DNA of 64,000 nt, taken from NCBI RefSeq assembly GCF_030866765.1, contig NZ_CP133017.1, positions 6,476,001 through 6,540,000 of the forward strand, in the 5' to 3' direction. The notes below the pieces were generated by a model, which saw nothing but the letters and a program-made list of their open reading frames with translations, ran no database searches and was not told the DNA's origin. The number at the start of each line of letters is the position of its first letter. Position 1 is the first letter of the stretch. This document shows, in pieces, positions 1-7,873 of the stretch. This DNA is from Paenibacillus silvisoli (GTDB lineage Bacteria; Bacillota; Bacilli; Paenibacillales; Paenibacillaceae). The position numbers and the translations under genes are program-made.

Positions 1-403
1 ATTTATTATTGGCTTGGATGAGCTTGAGCGCTTCCTCCACGGAGAGGGCACCTTCATCCAGCTGCTTCAAAATGTTTTTGCGATGCGTATCCTCTTGCGG
101 CGGTTGTATGGCGGCAGGCTCGTCCGTCCGATGTGTCTGGAAGCCAAGCGACTCGACGATATGGTCCAGCCGGTTCCGGACGGTCGGATAGGAAATGCCG
201 AGCTCCTTCTCCATCTCCCGGATGTTCCCGCGAACCTTCAGAAACACTTCCACGAATTTCAGCTGCTCGTCGTTCAAGGACGCCAGCCGGGTCGATTCGA
301 AGTTGCCCTTGATCGTCGTGTGGCAGTGATCGCATTTGAGCTCTTGAATCGTAAGCTTGCTCTCGCAGACGGGACATTGCTGCGGCGGTGCGTACTTTTT
401 CAG
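1..403 (-). CDS. DUF2089 family protein, 3' end cut by window
   Basis: The protein begins with a short lead and a zinc-ribbon-like pair, CPVC near residue 10 and CDHC about 16 residues later. A helix-turn-helix-like segment follows (KELGISYPTVRNRLD), then a C-terminal stretch ending LIQANNK at the window edge. This order is typical of DUF2089 proteins, presumed small transcription regulators. No ATG or GTG sits near the N-terminus in frame. The best start is a CTG at 401-403 preceded by GAGGAGG seven bases upstream, which is unusual. The stop codon lies outside the window. The family is clear; the role is unknown. Confidence 0.8.
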   Translation of the reverse strand, partial: MKKYAPPQQCPVCESKLTIQELKCDHCHTTIKGNFESTRLASLNDEQLKFVEVFLKVRGNIREMEKELGISYPTVRNRLDHIVESLGFQTHRTDEPAAIQPPQEDTHRKNILKQLDEGALSVEEALKLIQANNK

Positions 404-448
404 ATCGGTTCCTCCTCTGTATTGAATTCGTTAATTTGTATATTGATA

Positions 449-477
449 ATATTAATAAAATACTTTTAATTTTACAA
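449..477 (-). promoter_or_regulatory. Predicted sigma-A promoter of the DUF2089 gene
   Basis: On the minus strand TTGTAA (472-477) is followed after 17 bases by TAATAT (449-454), about 45 bases ahead of the CTG start. The whole leader is strongly AT-rich compared with its surroundings. Confidence 0.5.
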
Positions 478-630
478 GTTATAAATTGAATTTTTAAAAG
501 TCGGGCTTGAAACTGACGAATGAACCCTTCTCGTCGGCTATCCGCTTCGTCAGACTTCAGCGCTCCTAGTGACACTCCGTGTTACGCAGTGTCGACTCGA
601 ACTCACCACCGCACCGCCCCTTCGCAAAAT
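478..630. other. Non-coding stretch with two small inverted repeats
   Basis: No convincing gene. It holds a perfect 8-bp inverted repeat CTGACGAA (513-520) / TTCGTCAG (546-553), and a hairpin GACACT / AGTGTC at about 572-591. Neither is followed by a clear T-tract, so a terminator call is not supported. Confidence 0.4.
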
Positions 631-814
631 CTAACGAACCCAATAGCGCTTATTTGAGCAAAATACCACCGTTTCCAACGCTAACGAACTCCAGAAGCGT
701 TATTTGGGCTAAAACGCACTCGAAACGGCCAAAATCGCTAAATAGCGTCGCTGTGGTTCGTTAGCCATCGAAAAGCGCGAATTTTGTCCAAATAAGCGCT
801 ATACGATTCGTTAG
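631..814. repeat. Four-unit 50-nt-spaced palindromic element, copy A
   Basis: Two direct motifs begin with CTAACGAAC at 631 and 681. Two inverted motifs end with TTCGTTAG at 764 and 814, so both same-strand distances are exactly 50 nt. Each motif is a CTAACGAA head, 4-8 variable bases, then an (A)GCGCTTATTTG-like tail. Unit 1 matches the reverse complement of unit 4 (tails identical, ATAGCGCTTATTTG), and unit 2 resembles unit 3. The element could fold into one long nested hairpin. It lies 111 bases beyond the amylase terminator. The same geometry recurs at 27990, 37228 and 55270. Confidence 0.85.
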
Positions 815-924
815 ACCACCGCCGCCGCCTCTCCACGCTCGAATCCCCTCGCGCACGCCGCAGGACGCCACTACAACGCGACCAGCGGCCCCGAACACCA
901 CGCCAACCAGACCCAAACAGAAAA

Positions 925-956
925 AGGGCCGCCCCCTCCGGGGCAGCCCTATTCTT
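925..956 (-). terminator. Intrinsic terminator of the maltodextrin operon
   Basis: Minus strand: stem AGGGCTGCCCC / GGGGCGGCCCT (925-950, one mismatch, tight loop) followed by TTTTTCTG, directly after the amylase stop codon. Confidence 0.85.
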
Positions 957-957
957 C

Positions 958-2601
958 TCACTGCAAAATAATCGTGCTATACGCCGGCAGCGTCAGCTTG
1001 CCGTCATCCAGCTCCGCGCCGTCCTTGCTGGCGCGCGCGATCGCTTTCCAAGCCTCGCCGTCGCTCGCGGACAGATCGACCGTCTGCTCGGCGCCGGACA
1101 GATTGTGGACGACCACCACCCGCTCCTCGCTCGTCGCCCGGACATAAGCGGCAACCGCCGGATTGTCGGTGCTCTGATCCTGGATCCCGCCGTCGCGCAG
1201 CGCAGGCAGCTCATTCCGCCAGGCGATCAGCTTCTTATAGTGCGACAGCAGCGAATTCGGATCGGCCTCCTGCGCTTCGACCGACACCTCAGCAGGCGTC
1301 GTATTGTAGCGCGACGTCTCCCAGTTCGTCTGCCCCGCGCCGGTGCCCGAAGCGTACCATGGCAGCGGCTCGCGAATCGCCTCGTCCGGCTTCATGCCCT
1401 TCATGCCGATTTCCTCGCCATAGTAGAGGAACGGATTACCCGGCAGCGTCAGCAGCAGCGCGGCCGCCATTTTCGCATGGTCCACGTTGCCGCCGAGCTC
1501 GCTCATCGTCCGATTCTGGTCATGGTTGGTCAGAAACGGCGCATCGACGAACCCGCCCTTCGACGACTTGCTGTACATGTCGTAGATACGGCTCAGACTA
1601 AACGAAACATCGGGGTTTTGCTCCCGGTCAGCACCGGAGAGCAGCTTCTTCGCCAAATCGAAGTTGAAGGCCGAATCGAGCGCCTGATCCAGATACGGCG
1701 CGATAATGACGGAAGAATCCCACACCTCGCCAATGAGGTAGGCGTCCTTCTTCGCTTCCGAAATGCCGCTGCGGAATTCCTGCCACCATTTCTGGTTGCT
1801 CGCTTTGACGGCATCCGTGTTAATGGTGGACGCGAAGTCGCCGTAGATATGCTTCGCCGCGTCCAGCCGAAACCCGTCTACGCCCTGCTGCAGCCAATAT
1901 TGGCCGATCTTCGTCATCTCGCTGCGAACAGCCGGTTCGTCGAAGTTCAAATCGGGCATTCCTTCCCAGAAATCGGCCAAAAACTTCACGCTGCCGTAAG
2001 TGTGCCACGGATTGCCGCCCACGGCGCCGTCCGCCGGCACTTCCGCTTCGGCCGCCTCAATATGGTACCAATTCCGGTACTTGCTGCCTTGATTCGCGAT
2101 CGCCTCTTTGAACCAAGGATGCTCGCTGCTCGTATGGTTGATGACCAAATCCATGATGACTTTTATGCCGAGCTTGTGCGCGGCGTCGGTCAGCTTTTTC
2201 ATATCGGCCAGCGTGCCGTAATCCTTGTTGATGCCGTAGTAATCCGTGACATCATACCCGTGATAGCTCGGCGAAGGATTGACCGGCATGAGCCAGATCC
2301 CGCCAACCCCGAGCTCCTTCAAATAACTCAGCTTCTCGGTGACGCCGTTCAGGTCCCCGATCCCGTCCCCGTTCGAGTCATAGAAGGAACGGACGAAAAT
2401 CTCATAATAAACCGTCCCCGGCTGTTCATCGACCTGCGCGACGGAGGCAGCTTTTTGCTGACTCGCATCGCTCCCGCTCGCGCTTTCCTTAACCTCAGAC
2501 GCAGAGGTGCACCCCGCAACCGCGCTAAGCAGCAGCAGCCCGGCGCCCAATACCGCCGCCGTTCTTCGTTTTACCCCAATATAAGACCGGATGGTCCTCA
2601 C
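958..2601 (-). CDS. Secreted alpha-amylase family GH13 lipoprotein
   Basis: A 547-residue enzyme that should hydrolyse alpha-1,4-glucans outside the cell. A signal peptide ends in the lipobox SAVAGC, with the lipidated Cys at residue 31. The GH13 barrel shows DLVINHTS (about 151-158), GFRLDAAKH with the nucleophile Asp247, GEVWD with the acid/base Glu292, and LTNHDQ with Asp361, so the catalytic triad is intact. It is the last gene of a malE-malF-malG-amylase operon. Its GTG start overlaps the malG stop by 4 nt, implying translational coupling. The products would be taken up by the transporter encoded upstream. Alpha-glucosidase or neopullulanase specificity cannot be excluded from sequence alone. 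Confidence 0.92.
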   Translation of the reverse strand: MRTIRSYIGVKRRTAAVLGAGLLLLSAVAGCTSASEVKESASGSDASQQKAASVAQVDEQPGTVYYEIFVRSFYDSNGDGIGDLNGVTEKLSYLKELGVGGIWLMPVNPSPSYHGYDVTDYYGINKDYGTLADMKKLTDAAHKLGIKVIMDLVINHTSSEHPWFKEAIANQGSKYRNWYHIEAAEAEVPADGAVGGNPWHTYGSVKFLADFWEGMPDLNFDEPAVRSEMTKIGQYWLQQGVDGFRLDAAKHIYGDFASTINTDAVKASNQKWWQEFRSGISEAKKDAYLIGEVWDSSVIIAPYLDQALDSAFNFDLAKKLLSGADREQNPDVSFSLSRIYDMYSKSSKGGFVDAPFLTNHDQNRTMSELGGNVDHAKMAAALLLTLPGNPFLYYGEEIGMKGMKPDEAIREPLPWYASGTGAGQTNWETSRYNTTPAEVSVEAQEADPNSLLSHYKKLIAWRNELPALRDGGIQDQSTDNPAVAAYVRATSEERVVVVHNLSGAEQTVDLSASDGEAWKAIARASKDGAELDDGKLTLPAYSTIILQ

Positions 2602-3437
2602 CCCTTGGATGCGCCTGCCGTGAGCCCTTGGACAAGGAACTTCTGCAGAAACGCGAACAGGATCATAATCGGAACCGCGATCAAGACGGAGCCGGCCGCG
2701 AACATCGTAAAGTTACTGTTTTGGAACGTGGCGACCATATCCCACATGCCGACGGCCAGCGTCCAATTTTCTTTCGAACGCAGCACGAGCCGCGCGAAAA
2801 TAAAATCAACCCAAGCGCCGGTAAACGTCGTCAGGCCGATATACGTCAGCATCGGACGCGACAACGGCAGCATGATGCGCCAGAAAATCGTCAGGTGGCT
2901 TGCGCCGTCGATCCGTGCCGCTTCATCCAAGCTGCGCGGAATCGTGTCGTAGAACCCTTTTACAATAAAGCCGCTCAGGACGGAGCCCGAGGAATAGACG
3001 AGAATGAGCGCCGCATGCGTATCGAGCAGGTCGAGCTGAAGCAGCAAAATATAAATCGCCACCATGCTCATGAAGCCCGGGAACATGCCGAGCACCAGCA
3101 TCGTCGTCAGCAGCGCCTTCCGCCCCTTGAAGCGGAAACGCGACAGCGCGTACATGCTAAGCGTCGTCAGCAAGGTCGACAAGATCATCGACAGCGTGGC
3201 GATCTTCAAGGTGTTCCAATACCAGCGTCCGAACTGGAAGCTCGGCGAGGTGAACAGCTCTTTGAAGTGAACGAACGTCGGGTTCTTCGGAATAAACGTT
3301 TCGCTAAACAGCGAGCTGCCGGGACGGAGCGACGAGAACAGCACCCAGACCGCAGGATAAATCGCGCAAATCGCGATGATCGTCAAAATTACGTAAGACA
3401 CGGACAGACGGAAGATGTTCCTTGTTTTCATGCTCAT
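2598..3437 (-). CDS. malG: Maltodextrin ABC transporter permease, MalG type
   Basis: A 279-residue inner-membrane permease with six predicted membrane segments. The EAA loop that contacts the ATPase reads SLDEAARIDGASHLTIFWRI. The C-terminus ends in the LTAGASKG tail typical of MalG/MdxG. The start ATG at 3437 overlaps the malF stop (ATGA) and has GAGGAGG ten bases upstream. Starts further upstream would run into malF. It pairs with MalF to import maltodextrins delivered by the MalE lipoprotein. No ATPase gene is present in the locus, so a shared MsmX-type ATPase encoded elsewhere is inferred. Confidence 0.93.
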   Translation of the reverse strand: MSMKTRNIFRLSVSYVILTIIAICAIYPAVWVLFSSLRPGSSLFSETFIPKNPTFVHFKELFTSPSFQFGRWYWNTLKIATLSMILSTLLTTLSMYALSRFRFKGRKALLTTMLVLGMFPGFMSMVAIYILLLQLDLLDTHAALILVYSSGSVLSGFIVKGFYDTIPRSLDEAARIDGASHLTIFWRIMLPLSRPMLTYIGLTTFTGAWVDFIFARLVLRSKENWTLAVGMWDMVATFQNSNFTMFAAGSVLIAVPIMILFAFLQKFLVQGLTAGASKG

Positions 3438-4747
3438 TGGATCATATCCTCCTCTTTGTACGACCGCGAACGGCGGTAGCTCCAAATCGAGAGCGAAGCG
3501 ACGATGACGAAAATAATGATGCCGATCGCCGATGCGAAATTGTATTTGTTGTTGTTCAGCGTCAGCTTATACAGCCAGGTGACGAGCAAGTCGGTACTGC
3601 CCGCGTACTGGTAGTCGCCTTTGACCGGATCGCCGTTCGTCAGCAGGAAGATGACGTTGAAGTTGTTGATATTGCCCGCAAACTGCGTGATCAGGATCGG
3701 CGTCGTCGCGAAGAACACGAACGGCAGCGTAATGACGCGCAGCTTCTGGAACGCCGTAGCGCCATCCACTTCGGCCGCTTCGTACATATCCTTCGGAATC
3801 GCGGTCAGCACGCCGAGAATGAGCACCATGGAGACCGGAATGCCGACCCACATGTTGACGATGATGACGGTGACCTTCGCCCAGAACGGATCGGTCAGCC
3901 ATGGCAGCTTGCCGATGCCGAAATAGCCGAGGTATTGGTTAATCGGGCCGAACTGGCCGTTAAACAGGTTGCGCATGACGAGCAGCGAGATCAGCTGCGG
4001 AATCGCATACGGAATGATGAAGATCGAACGCCACATGCCTTTGAAGCGAATGCCCTTCTGGTCGATCAGCAGCGCGACGAGCAAGCCGCCGAAGTAAGTC
4101 GTCACGGTCGCGATAACCGCCCAAATGACCGTCCAGATGAATACGCCGTAGAACGTATGGCTCCATGTTTTCAACTGAAGCAGATCGATAAACGTCTGAA
4201 AGCCAACCCAATCGACAAGCTTGGCCGGCGGAATATGCTCCGGCGCCGAGTAGTTGGTGAACGCAAGCAGGATGGCCATCAAGATCGGCATGATCGTAAG
4301 GAACAGCACGGAGATCGCCGGCAGCGTCAGCAGCAGCTGAGGGAACCGTTTATCCGTAACGAAGTGAACCGTTTCCTTGAACGATGCCGGAGATTTGCCC
4401 TCGTCCCGCAGCTTGCCGGTTCGGTTCGCATCCCTGACGTTCATAACATAAAGCGTGACGAATAAGCCGAACAAAATCAATAGAACAAGGCCGCCGATCA
4501 GCAGGTTGACCGAATGGTCGCCGACTACGTTTTTGTAGCGTTTGCCGACCTTCACCAGCTTCGTCGGCGTATCGCCGAGCGTGACCAGTCCCCAAATGGC
4601 ATGGGGCAGCTTCTGAATGAAATAGTAGCCGCTCACGATTTCAACGCAGAGCAGCAGAATGCCCTTAATAAATTGACGATTGTACAATTGGCCTAGACCC
4701 ATCATGAGAACAGATAAAATCGTGGCTGTATTTTGATGCCGCCGCAT
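3434..4747 (-). CDS. malF: Maltodextrin ABC transporter permease, MalF type
   Basis: 437 residues, the usual length for MdxF/MalF. The extended N-terminal region carries extra membrane segments, among them one at residues 9-30 and an ILFGLFVTLYV helix. The core permease has the loop EAAEVDGATAFQKLRVITLP. I chose the ATG at 4747 because GGAG and GGAGGTGG lie just upstream, and longer in-frame extensions cross a strong hairpin (4787-4820). Second gene of the maltodextrin operon, translationally coupled to malG. It forms the membrane channel with MalG. Confidence 0.92.
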   Translation of the reverse strand: MRRHQNTATILSVLMMGLGQLYNRQFIKGILLLCVEIVSGYYFIQKLPHAIWGLVTLGDTPTKLVKVGKRYKNVVGDHSVNLLIGGLVLLILFGLFVTLYVMNVRDANRTGKLRDEGKSPASFKETVHFVTDKRFPQLLLTLPAISVLFLTIMPILMAILLAFTNYSAPEHIPPAKLVDWVGFQTFIDLLQLKTWSHTFYGVFIWTVIWAVIATVTTYFGGLLVALLIDQKGIRFKGMWRSIFIIPYAIPQLISLLVMRNLFNGQFGPINQYLGYFGIGKLPWLTDPFWAKVTVIIVNMWVGIPVSMVLILGVLTAIPKDMYEAAEVDGATAFQKLRVITLPFVFFATTPILITQFAGNINNFNVIFLLTNGDPVKGDYQYAGSTDLLVTWLYKLTLNNNKYNFASAIGIIIFVIVASLSIWSYRRSRSYKEEDMIQ

Positions 4748-4786
4748 CCACCTCCAGCTCCTTTCCCCTATCCGAATAAAAGTTAC

Positions 4787-4820
4787 GTCACCCGCCCTAA
4801 GTAGACGAAGGGCGGGTGAC
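4787..4820 (-). promoter_or_regulatory. 12-bp stem-loop between malE and malF
   Basis: Perfect inverted repeat GTCACCCGCCCT (4787-4798) / AGGGCGGGTGAC (4809-4820) with a 10-nt loop and no T-tract. It sits in the malE-malF intercistronic gap. Such structures often protect the upstream binding-protein message or partly terminate, giving more binding protein than permease. A similar stem sits between the lplA- and lplB-like genes at 42375-42409. Confidence 0.7.
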
Positions 4821-4872
4821 GGGTAATGAATCAATGACAGCCGGCTGGGCTGTGTCTGCAATTGCAGACGAA

Positions 4873-6201
4873 TTATTTTGCTGCTGCGTTAGCGTCCTGG
4901 ATTTGCTTCACCGCGTTATCCAGCGATGCTTTCGGATCTTTGCCCTCGTTCCAGATGTCGGAGAGCGAAGCGCCGATCGGCGTCCAAACGTTGCCCATCT
5001 CTGGGATCGAAGGCATTGGCTGCGAGTTTTTGAATTGCTCGACGAATGCTTTCACGATTTCATCGTTTTGGATCTTCGGATCCTGCGTCGCTTCTTTGTT
5101 TGCCGGAATCGCGCCTGTCAGCGAGAAGTCGTCCAGCTGCGCTTCTTTCGTGGAAGCGAAACGCGCGAACAATTTCGCGGCGTTCGGATATTTCGTGTAC
5201 GAGTTGACGTACCATGCTTTAACGCCGGAGAACGATACGGACGGCTTGCCGTTGATGCTTGGGATCGGCGCCGCGCCGAAGTTGATGCCGGATTTCTTGA
5301 TGTCGCCGATTGCCCATGGGCCGTCGATGTTCATGGCTAGCGTGCCGCCCGTGAATAGACCTTTCTTGATGTCGTACGTTACGTCGCCGGATTTCAGCGG
5401 CAATACGTCTTTCTTCAAGGAAGCGAAGTACGTTGCGCCTTCAACTGCGCCTGCGTTGTTCAAGCCGATTTCGTTTTTGTCTTGGCCGTTTTGGCCGTAT
5501 ACGAAGCCGCCTGTTGTCGCCAGGAACGGATAGCTGAAGTAGAAGTTGCCGATATCCCACATGAATGCGTATTTATTGCTCTTCGTATCGTTGAACGTTT
5601 TCGCGAACTCTTTCACTTCGTCGAACGTCGTCGGAGCCGTAGCGATCAGGTCCTTGTTGTAGAACATGGCGTACGTTTCTACCGCGCGAGGGTAGCCGTA
5701 GAGAACGCCGTCATACGAAACCGCTTGAACGGCAACTTCGCTGTTCTCGGATACGGCCAGATCGCCGTATTCGTCGTTCGGAAGAACGAGACCGGCAGCT
5801 ACCGCTTTACCGAGGTTGTCGTGAGGGAACAGAACAATGTCCGCGCCGATGCCGGCAGGGCCGTCAGTCGTCAGCTTCGCGACTTGGTCGCCTGCGCCGA
5901 GCTCTTCCATTTTCACTTCAACGCCGTATTTCTCCGTGAATTCCTTCATCATTTTTTCAACGAACGGACGCTCTTCTTTCGACTCCCATACGAGCAGCGT
6001 CGCGCCTTCTTCAGGAACTAGCTCCGCATCTTCGGCCGCGCCGTTGTTCGCAGCCGTATTGTTAGCCGCCGCATTGTTCGTCGTTTCCGCGTTTGCATTG
6101 CCGGTATTCGTCTCACCGGAGTTTGCATCGTTCTTCGAACCGCATGCCGTCATCGTAGCGGCCAGCGTCAGGACAAGTAGCAAGGATACTGATTTTTTCA
6201 T
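4873..6201 (-). CDS. malE: Maltodextrin-binding lipoprotein, MalE type
   Basis: A 442-residue extracellular solute-binding protein. The signal peptide ends TMTAC, with the lipidated Cys at residue 20, followed by an Asn/Ala-rich linker (to about residue 60) that tethers the domain to the membrane. The mature part follows the family-1 solute-binding fold, with segments such as TLLVWESKEERP and AMNIDGPWAIGDIKKSGINFG. First gene of the operon with malF, malG and a GH13 enzyme, so maltodextrin is the most likely ligand. It is transcribed from a promoter whose -35 is covered by a LacI/CcpA-type operator. Confidence 0.93.
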   Translation of the reverse strand: MKKSVSLLLVLTLAATMTACGSKNDANSGETNTGNANAETTNNAAANNTAANNGAAEDAELVPEEGATLLVWESKEERPFVEKMMKEFTEKYGVEVKMEELGAGDQVAKLTTDGPAGIGADIVLFPHDNLGKAVAAGLVLPNDEYGDLAVSENSEVAVQAVSYDGVLYGYPRAVETYAMFYNKDLIATAPTTFDEVKEFAKTFNDTKSNKYAFMWDIGNFYFSYPFLATTGGFVYGQNGQDKNEIGLNNAGAVEGATYFASLKKDVLPLKSGDVTYDIKKGLFTGGTLAMNIDGPWAIGDIKKSGINFGAAPIPSINGKPSVSFSGVKAWYVNSYTKYPNAAKLFARFASTKEAQLDDFSLTGAIPANKEATQDPKIQNDEIVKAFVEQFKNSQPMPSIPEMGNVWTPIGASLSDIWNEGKDPKASLDNAVKQIQDANAAAK

Positions 6202-6255
6202 TTTTTTATTTAACCCCTCTCGTTAGTTAAAGCTGGTGAAAAACGCAGCTCTTGC

Positions 6256-6284
6256 ATTGTATACGATAACCCGCATTTGTGCAA
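6256..6284 (-). promoter_or_regulatory. Predicted malE promoter
   Basis: Minus strand TTGCAC (6279-6284), 17-base spacer, TACAAT (6256-6261). The -35 lies inside the operator at 6277-6298, so a bound LacI-family protein should block transcription. Confidence 0.65.
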
Positions 6285-6298
6285 ACGTTTGTACAAAT
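6277..6298. promoter_or_regulatory. Palindromic LacI/CcpA-type operator at malE
   Basis: A 22-bp near-perfect palindrome centred on GCAAACGTTTGT, with flanking TTTGT / ACAAA arms. The AACGTT core is typical of LacI/GalR-family operators (MalR, CcpA). It overlaps the malE -35. Confidence 0.8.
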
Positions 6299-6395
6299 GG
6301 CAATAAAAAAAGACCTTCAGGCTATGGTTTACATCATTTTCGCAAAAGAAAGCGTTTTATTTGCCCCCTAACTATACACTACCGCCTTCGGAACG

Positions 6396-6420
6396 GGAAA
6401 ACGTTTGCACAGATCGTTTG
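6396..6420. promoter_or_regulatory. Second LacI/CcpA-type operator, malE-malR interval
   Basis: GAAAACGTTTGCACA at about 6396-6410 matches the cre/MalR core, and a further half site ATCGTTTGCGC follows. About 110 bp from the first operator, so looping between the sites is possible. Confidence 0.6.
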
Positions 6421-6486
6421 CGCGGATTATTACCAACCATGCTTCTGTTTTCTCTATTTTCCTCCCGCTATCTCACGAAATTAAAT

Positions 6487-6517
6487 TTGTGCATGAAAAA
6501 CTTTTCGGTGATATACT
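6487..6517 (+). promoter_or_regulatory. Possible malR promoter
   Basis: TATACT at 6512-6517 with a weak TTGTGC 19 bases upstream. The spacing is long, so the -35 is uncertain. Confidence 0.4.
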
Positions 6518-6562
6518 CTAACTAAACCATGCATGTTCATCGGCTACATAAACAACGGCAAG

Positions 6563-6584
6563 TGCACACGTTTGCGCAAATTGG
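6563..6584. promoter_or_regulatory. Operator just ahead of malR
   Basis: TGCACACGTTTGCGCA is an imperfect palindrome with the same ACGTTTGC core as the two operators near malE. It lies directly upstream of the malR ribosome site, which suggests autoregulation by roadblock. Confidence 0.6.
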
Positions 6585-6592
6585 GGGATTTT

Positions 6593-7633
6593 ATGTCAGT
6601 CACGATAAAAGATATTGCGAAAATCGCCGGCGTTTCTCCGTCCACGGTGTCGAGAGTCGTCTCGAATCATCCGCGGATCAGCCAGGAGACTTCCCGCAAA
6701 GTCAAAGCGATTATGGACCAGCTCGGGTATCATCCGAACATGATGGCGAAGAGCCTCGTTTCGAAAACGACGCAAACGATCGGCATTGTGCTGCCGCGTC
6801 CCGCGGAGGAGCTGTTCTTGAACTTCTTCTTCGGCGAGCTGATCCGCGGCATCGTTACGCAGGCAACGCGCGCCGGCTACGACATGCTCATGACGACGGT
6901 CACGTCCGACTCCAATGAACTCGAAGCCATCTCGCGCCTCGTGCTCGGCCGACGCGTGGATGGCATTTTGCTGTTGTCCTCGCGCACGTCGGACCCGATC
7001 ATCGGCTTTCTGAAGCAGCAAAACTTCCCTTTCGTGCTCATCGGACGAAGCGACGAGTTCCCGGACGTCCTGTCGATCGACAACAACAATATTCAAGCCG
7101 CGTACGACGCTACCGGCCATTTCATTGCCCAAGGCCATAAGCGGATCGGCTTCATCAGCGGGCCGCCGAATCTCGTCGTTTCGCAGGACCGGCTGGCCGG
7201 CTACAAGAAAGCGCTCAAGGAAGCGAACCTCCCGTTCCAGCAAGAGTGGGTGCTGGAAGGAGATCTGCTGCAGCAAAGCGGATACCGGGCCATGTCCTTC
7301 TTCATGAGCTTGCCGGATCGGCCGACCGCGCTGGTCATCTTCGACGATTTGCTCGCCTTCGGCGTGCTTCGCGGGTTGACGGAGCTCGGCTACAGCGTGC
7401 CGCTCGACATCAGCATCGTCAGCTTCAACAATATCCCGCTGTCGGAGCTGGCCTCCACGCCGATCAGCTCGGTCGATATCGGCACGTACCAGCTCGGCTA
7501 CACGGCATCGCAATCGCTGCTTCGCATCGTGCAGGACGAGCCTCTGCTTCAGAATCAGATCATCATTCCGCACCGGTTGATCGTGCGGGAATCGTCCATT
7601 AATCCGACGATCCGGAGAATGGACACGAAATAA
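6593..7633 (+). CDS. malR: LacI-family regulator, MalR-like
   Basis: 346 residues. The N-terminal LacI helix-turn-helix reads TIKDIAKIAGVSPSTVSRVV (residues 4-23), followed by the hinge helix ending LGYHPNMMAKSL. The rest is a periplasmic-binding-protein-like sugar sensor (TIGIVLPRPAEEL, GHKRIGFISGPPN). The ATG at 6593 follows a GGGGG ribosome site; a start 60 bases upstream has none and would prefix a non-conserved tail. Divergent from malE with three operator-like palindromes between them, so it is the obvious maltodextrin-responsive repressor. It may also control the transporter downstream at 7874. Confidence 0.88.
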   Translation: MSVTIKDIAKIAGVSPSTVSRVVSNHPRISQETSRKVKAIMDQLGYHPNMMAKSLVSKTTQTIGIVLPRPAEELFLNFFFGELIRGIVTQATRAGYDMLMTTVTSDSNELEAISRLVLGRRVDGILLLSSRTSDPIIGFLKQQNFPFVLIGRSDEFPDVLSIDNNNIQAAYDATGHFIAQGHKRIGFISGPPNLVVSQDRLAGYKKALKEANLPFQQEWVLEGDLLQQSGYRAMSFFMSLPDRPTALVIFDDLLAFGVLRGLTELGYSVPLDISIVSFNNIPLSELASTPISSVDIGTYQLGYTASQSLLRIVQDEPLLQNQIIIPHRLIVRESSINPTIRRMDTK

Positions 7634-7652
7634 AGGTTCGCGCCGAAGAAAG

Positions 7653-7700
7653 CGCCTCATACGGTTGGCATTATTGCCGCCGTATGAGGCGTTTTTCGTT
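7653..7700 (+). terminator. Intrinsic terminator after malR
   Basis: Stem CGCCTCATACGG (7653-7664) / CCGTATGAGGCG (7680-7691), 15-nt loop, then TTTTTCGTTT. Confidence 0.92.
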
Positions 7701-7873
7701 TAGGACCCGCTTCGATGAATAGAGAGTCTAGGTATTCGTAAAAAATAATGCCGGAGAAGGCACCGAAGCTCCAGTTCAGGTATCCGCTGCCGGATTTCCC
7801 TTCAGCCGATGCCATCCTAAGGGCCAGGATCGTGGAATACCCGTTTGATTACACGAAAGAGAGGAAAACTGCC

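Noticed and set aside
631..814. CRISPR array
   Set aside because: Regular spacing prompted the check, but there are only four diverged units, two in reverse orientation, and no cas genes.
579..961. Two short open frames (579-764 and 761-961)
   Set aside because: They fall over repeat element A and the amylase terminator, with no family match or ribosome site.
1105..2952. 615-codon open frame on the plus strand
   Set aside because: Opposite the GH13 and malG genes. Its translation is Arg-rich with no domain; it is an antisense shadow caused by high GC.
4862..5533. 223-codon plus-strand frame opposite malE
   Set aside because: Antisense to a well-supported lipoprotein gene and no recognisable domain.
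7748..7873. N-terminal extension of the permease at 7874
   Set aside because: In frame but without a ribosome site, and it adds 42 residues not typical of the family.
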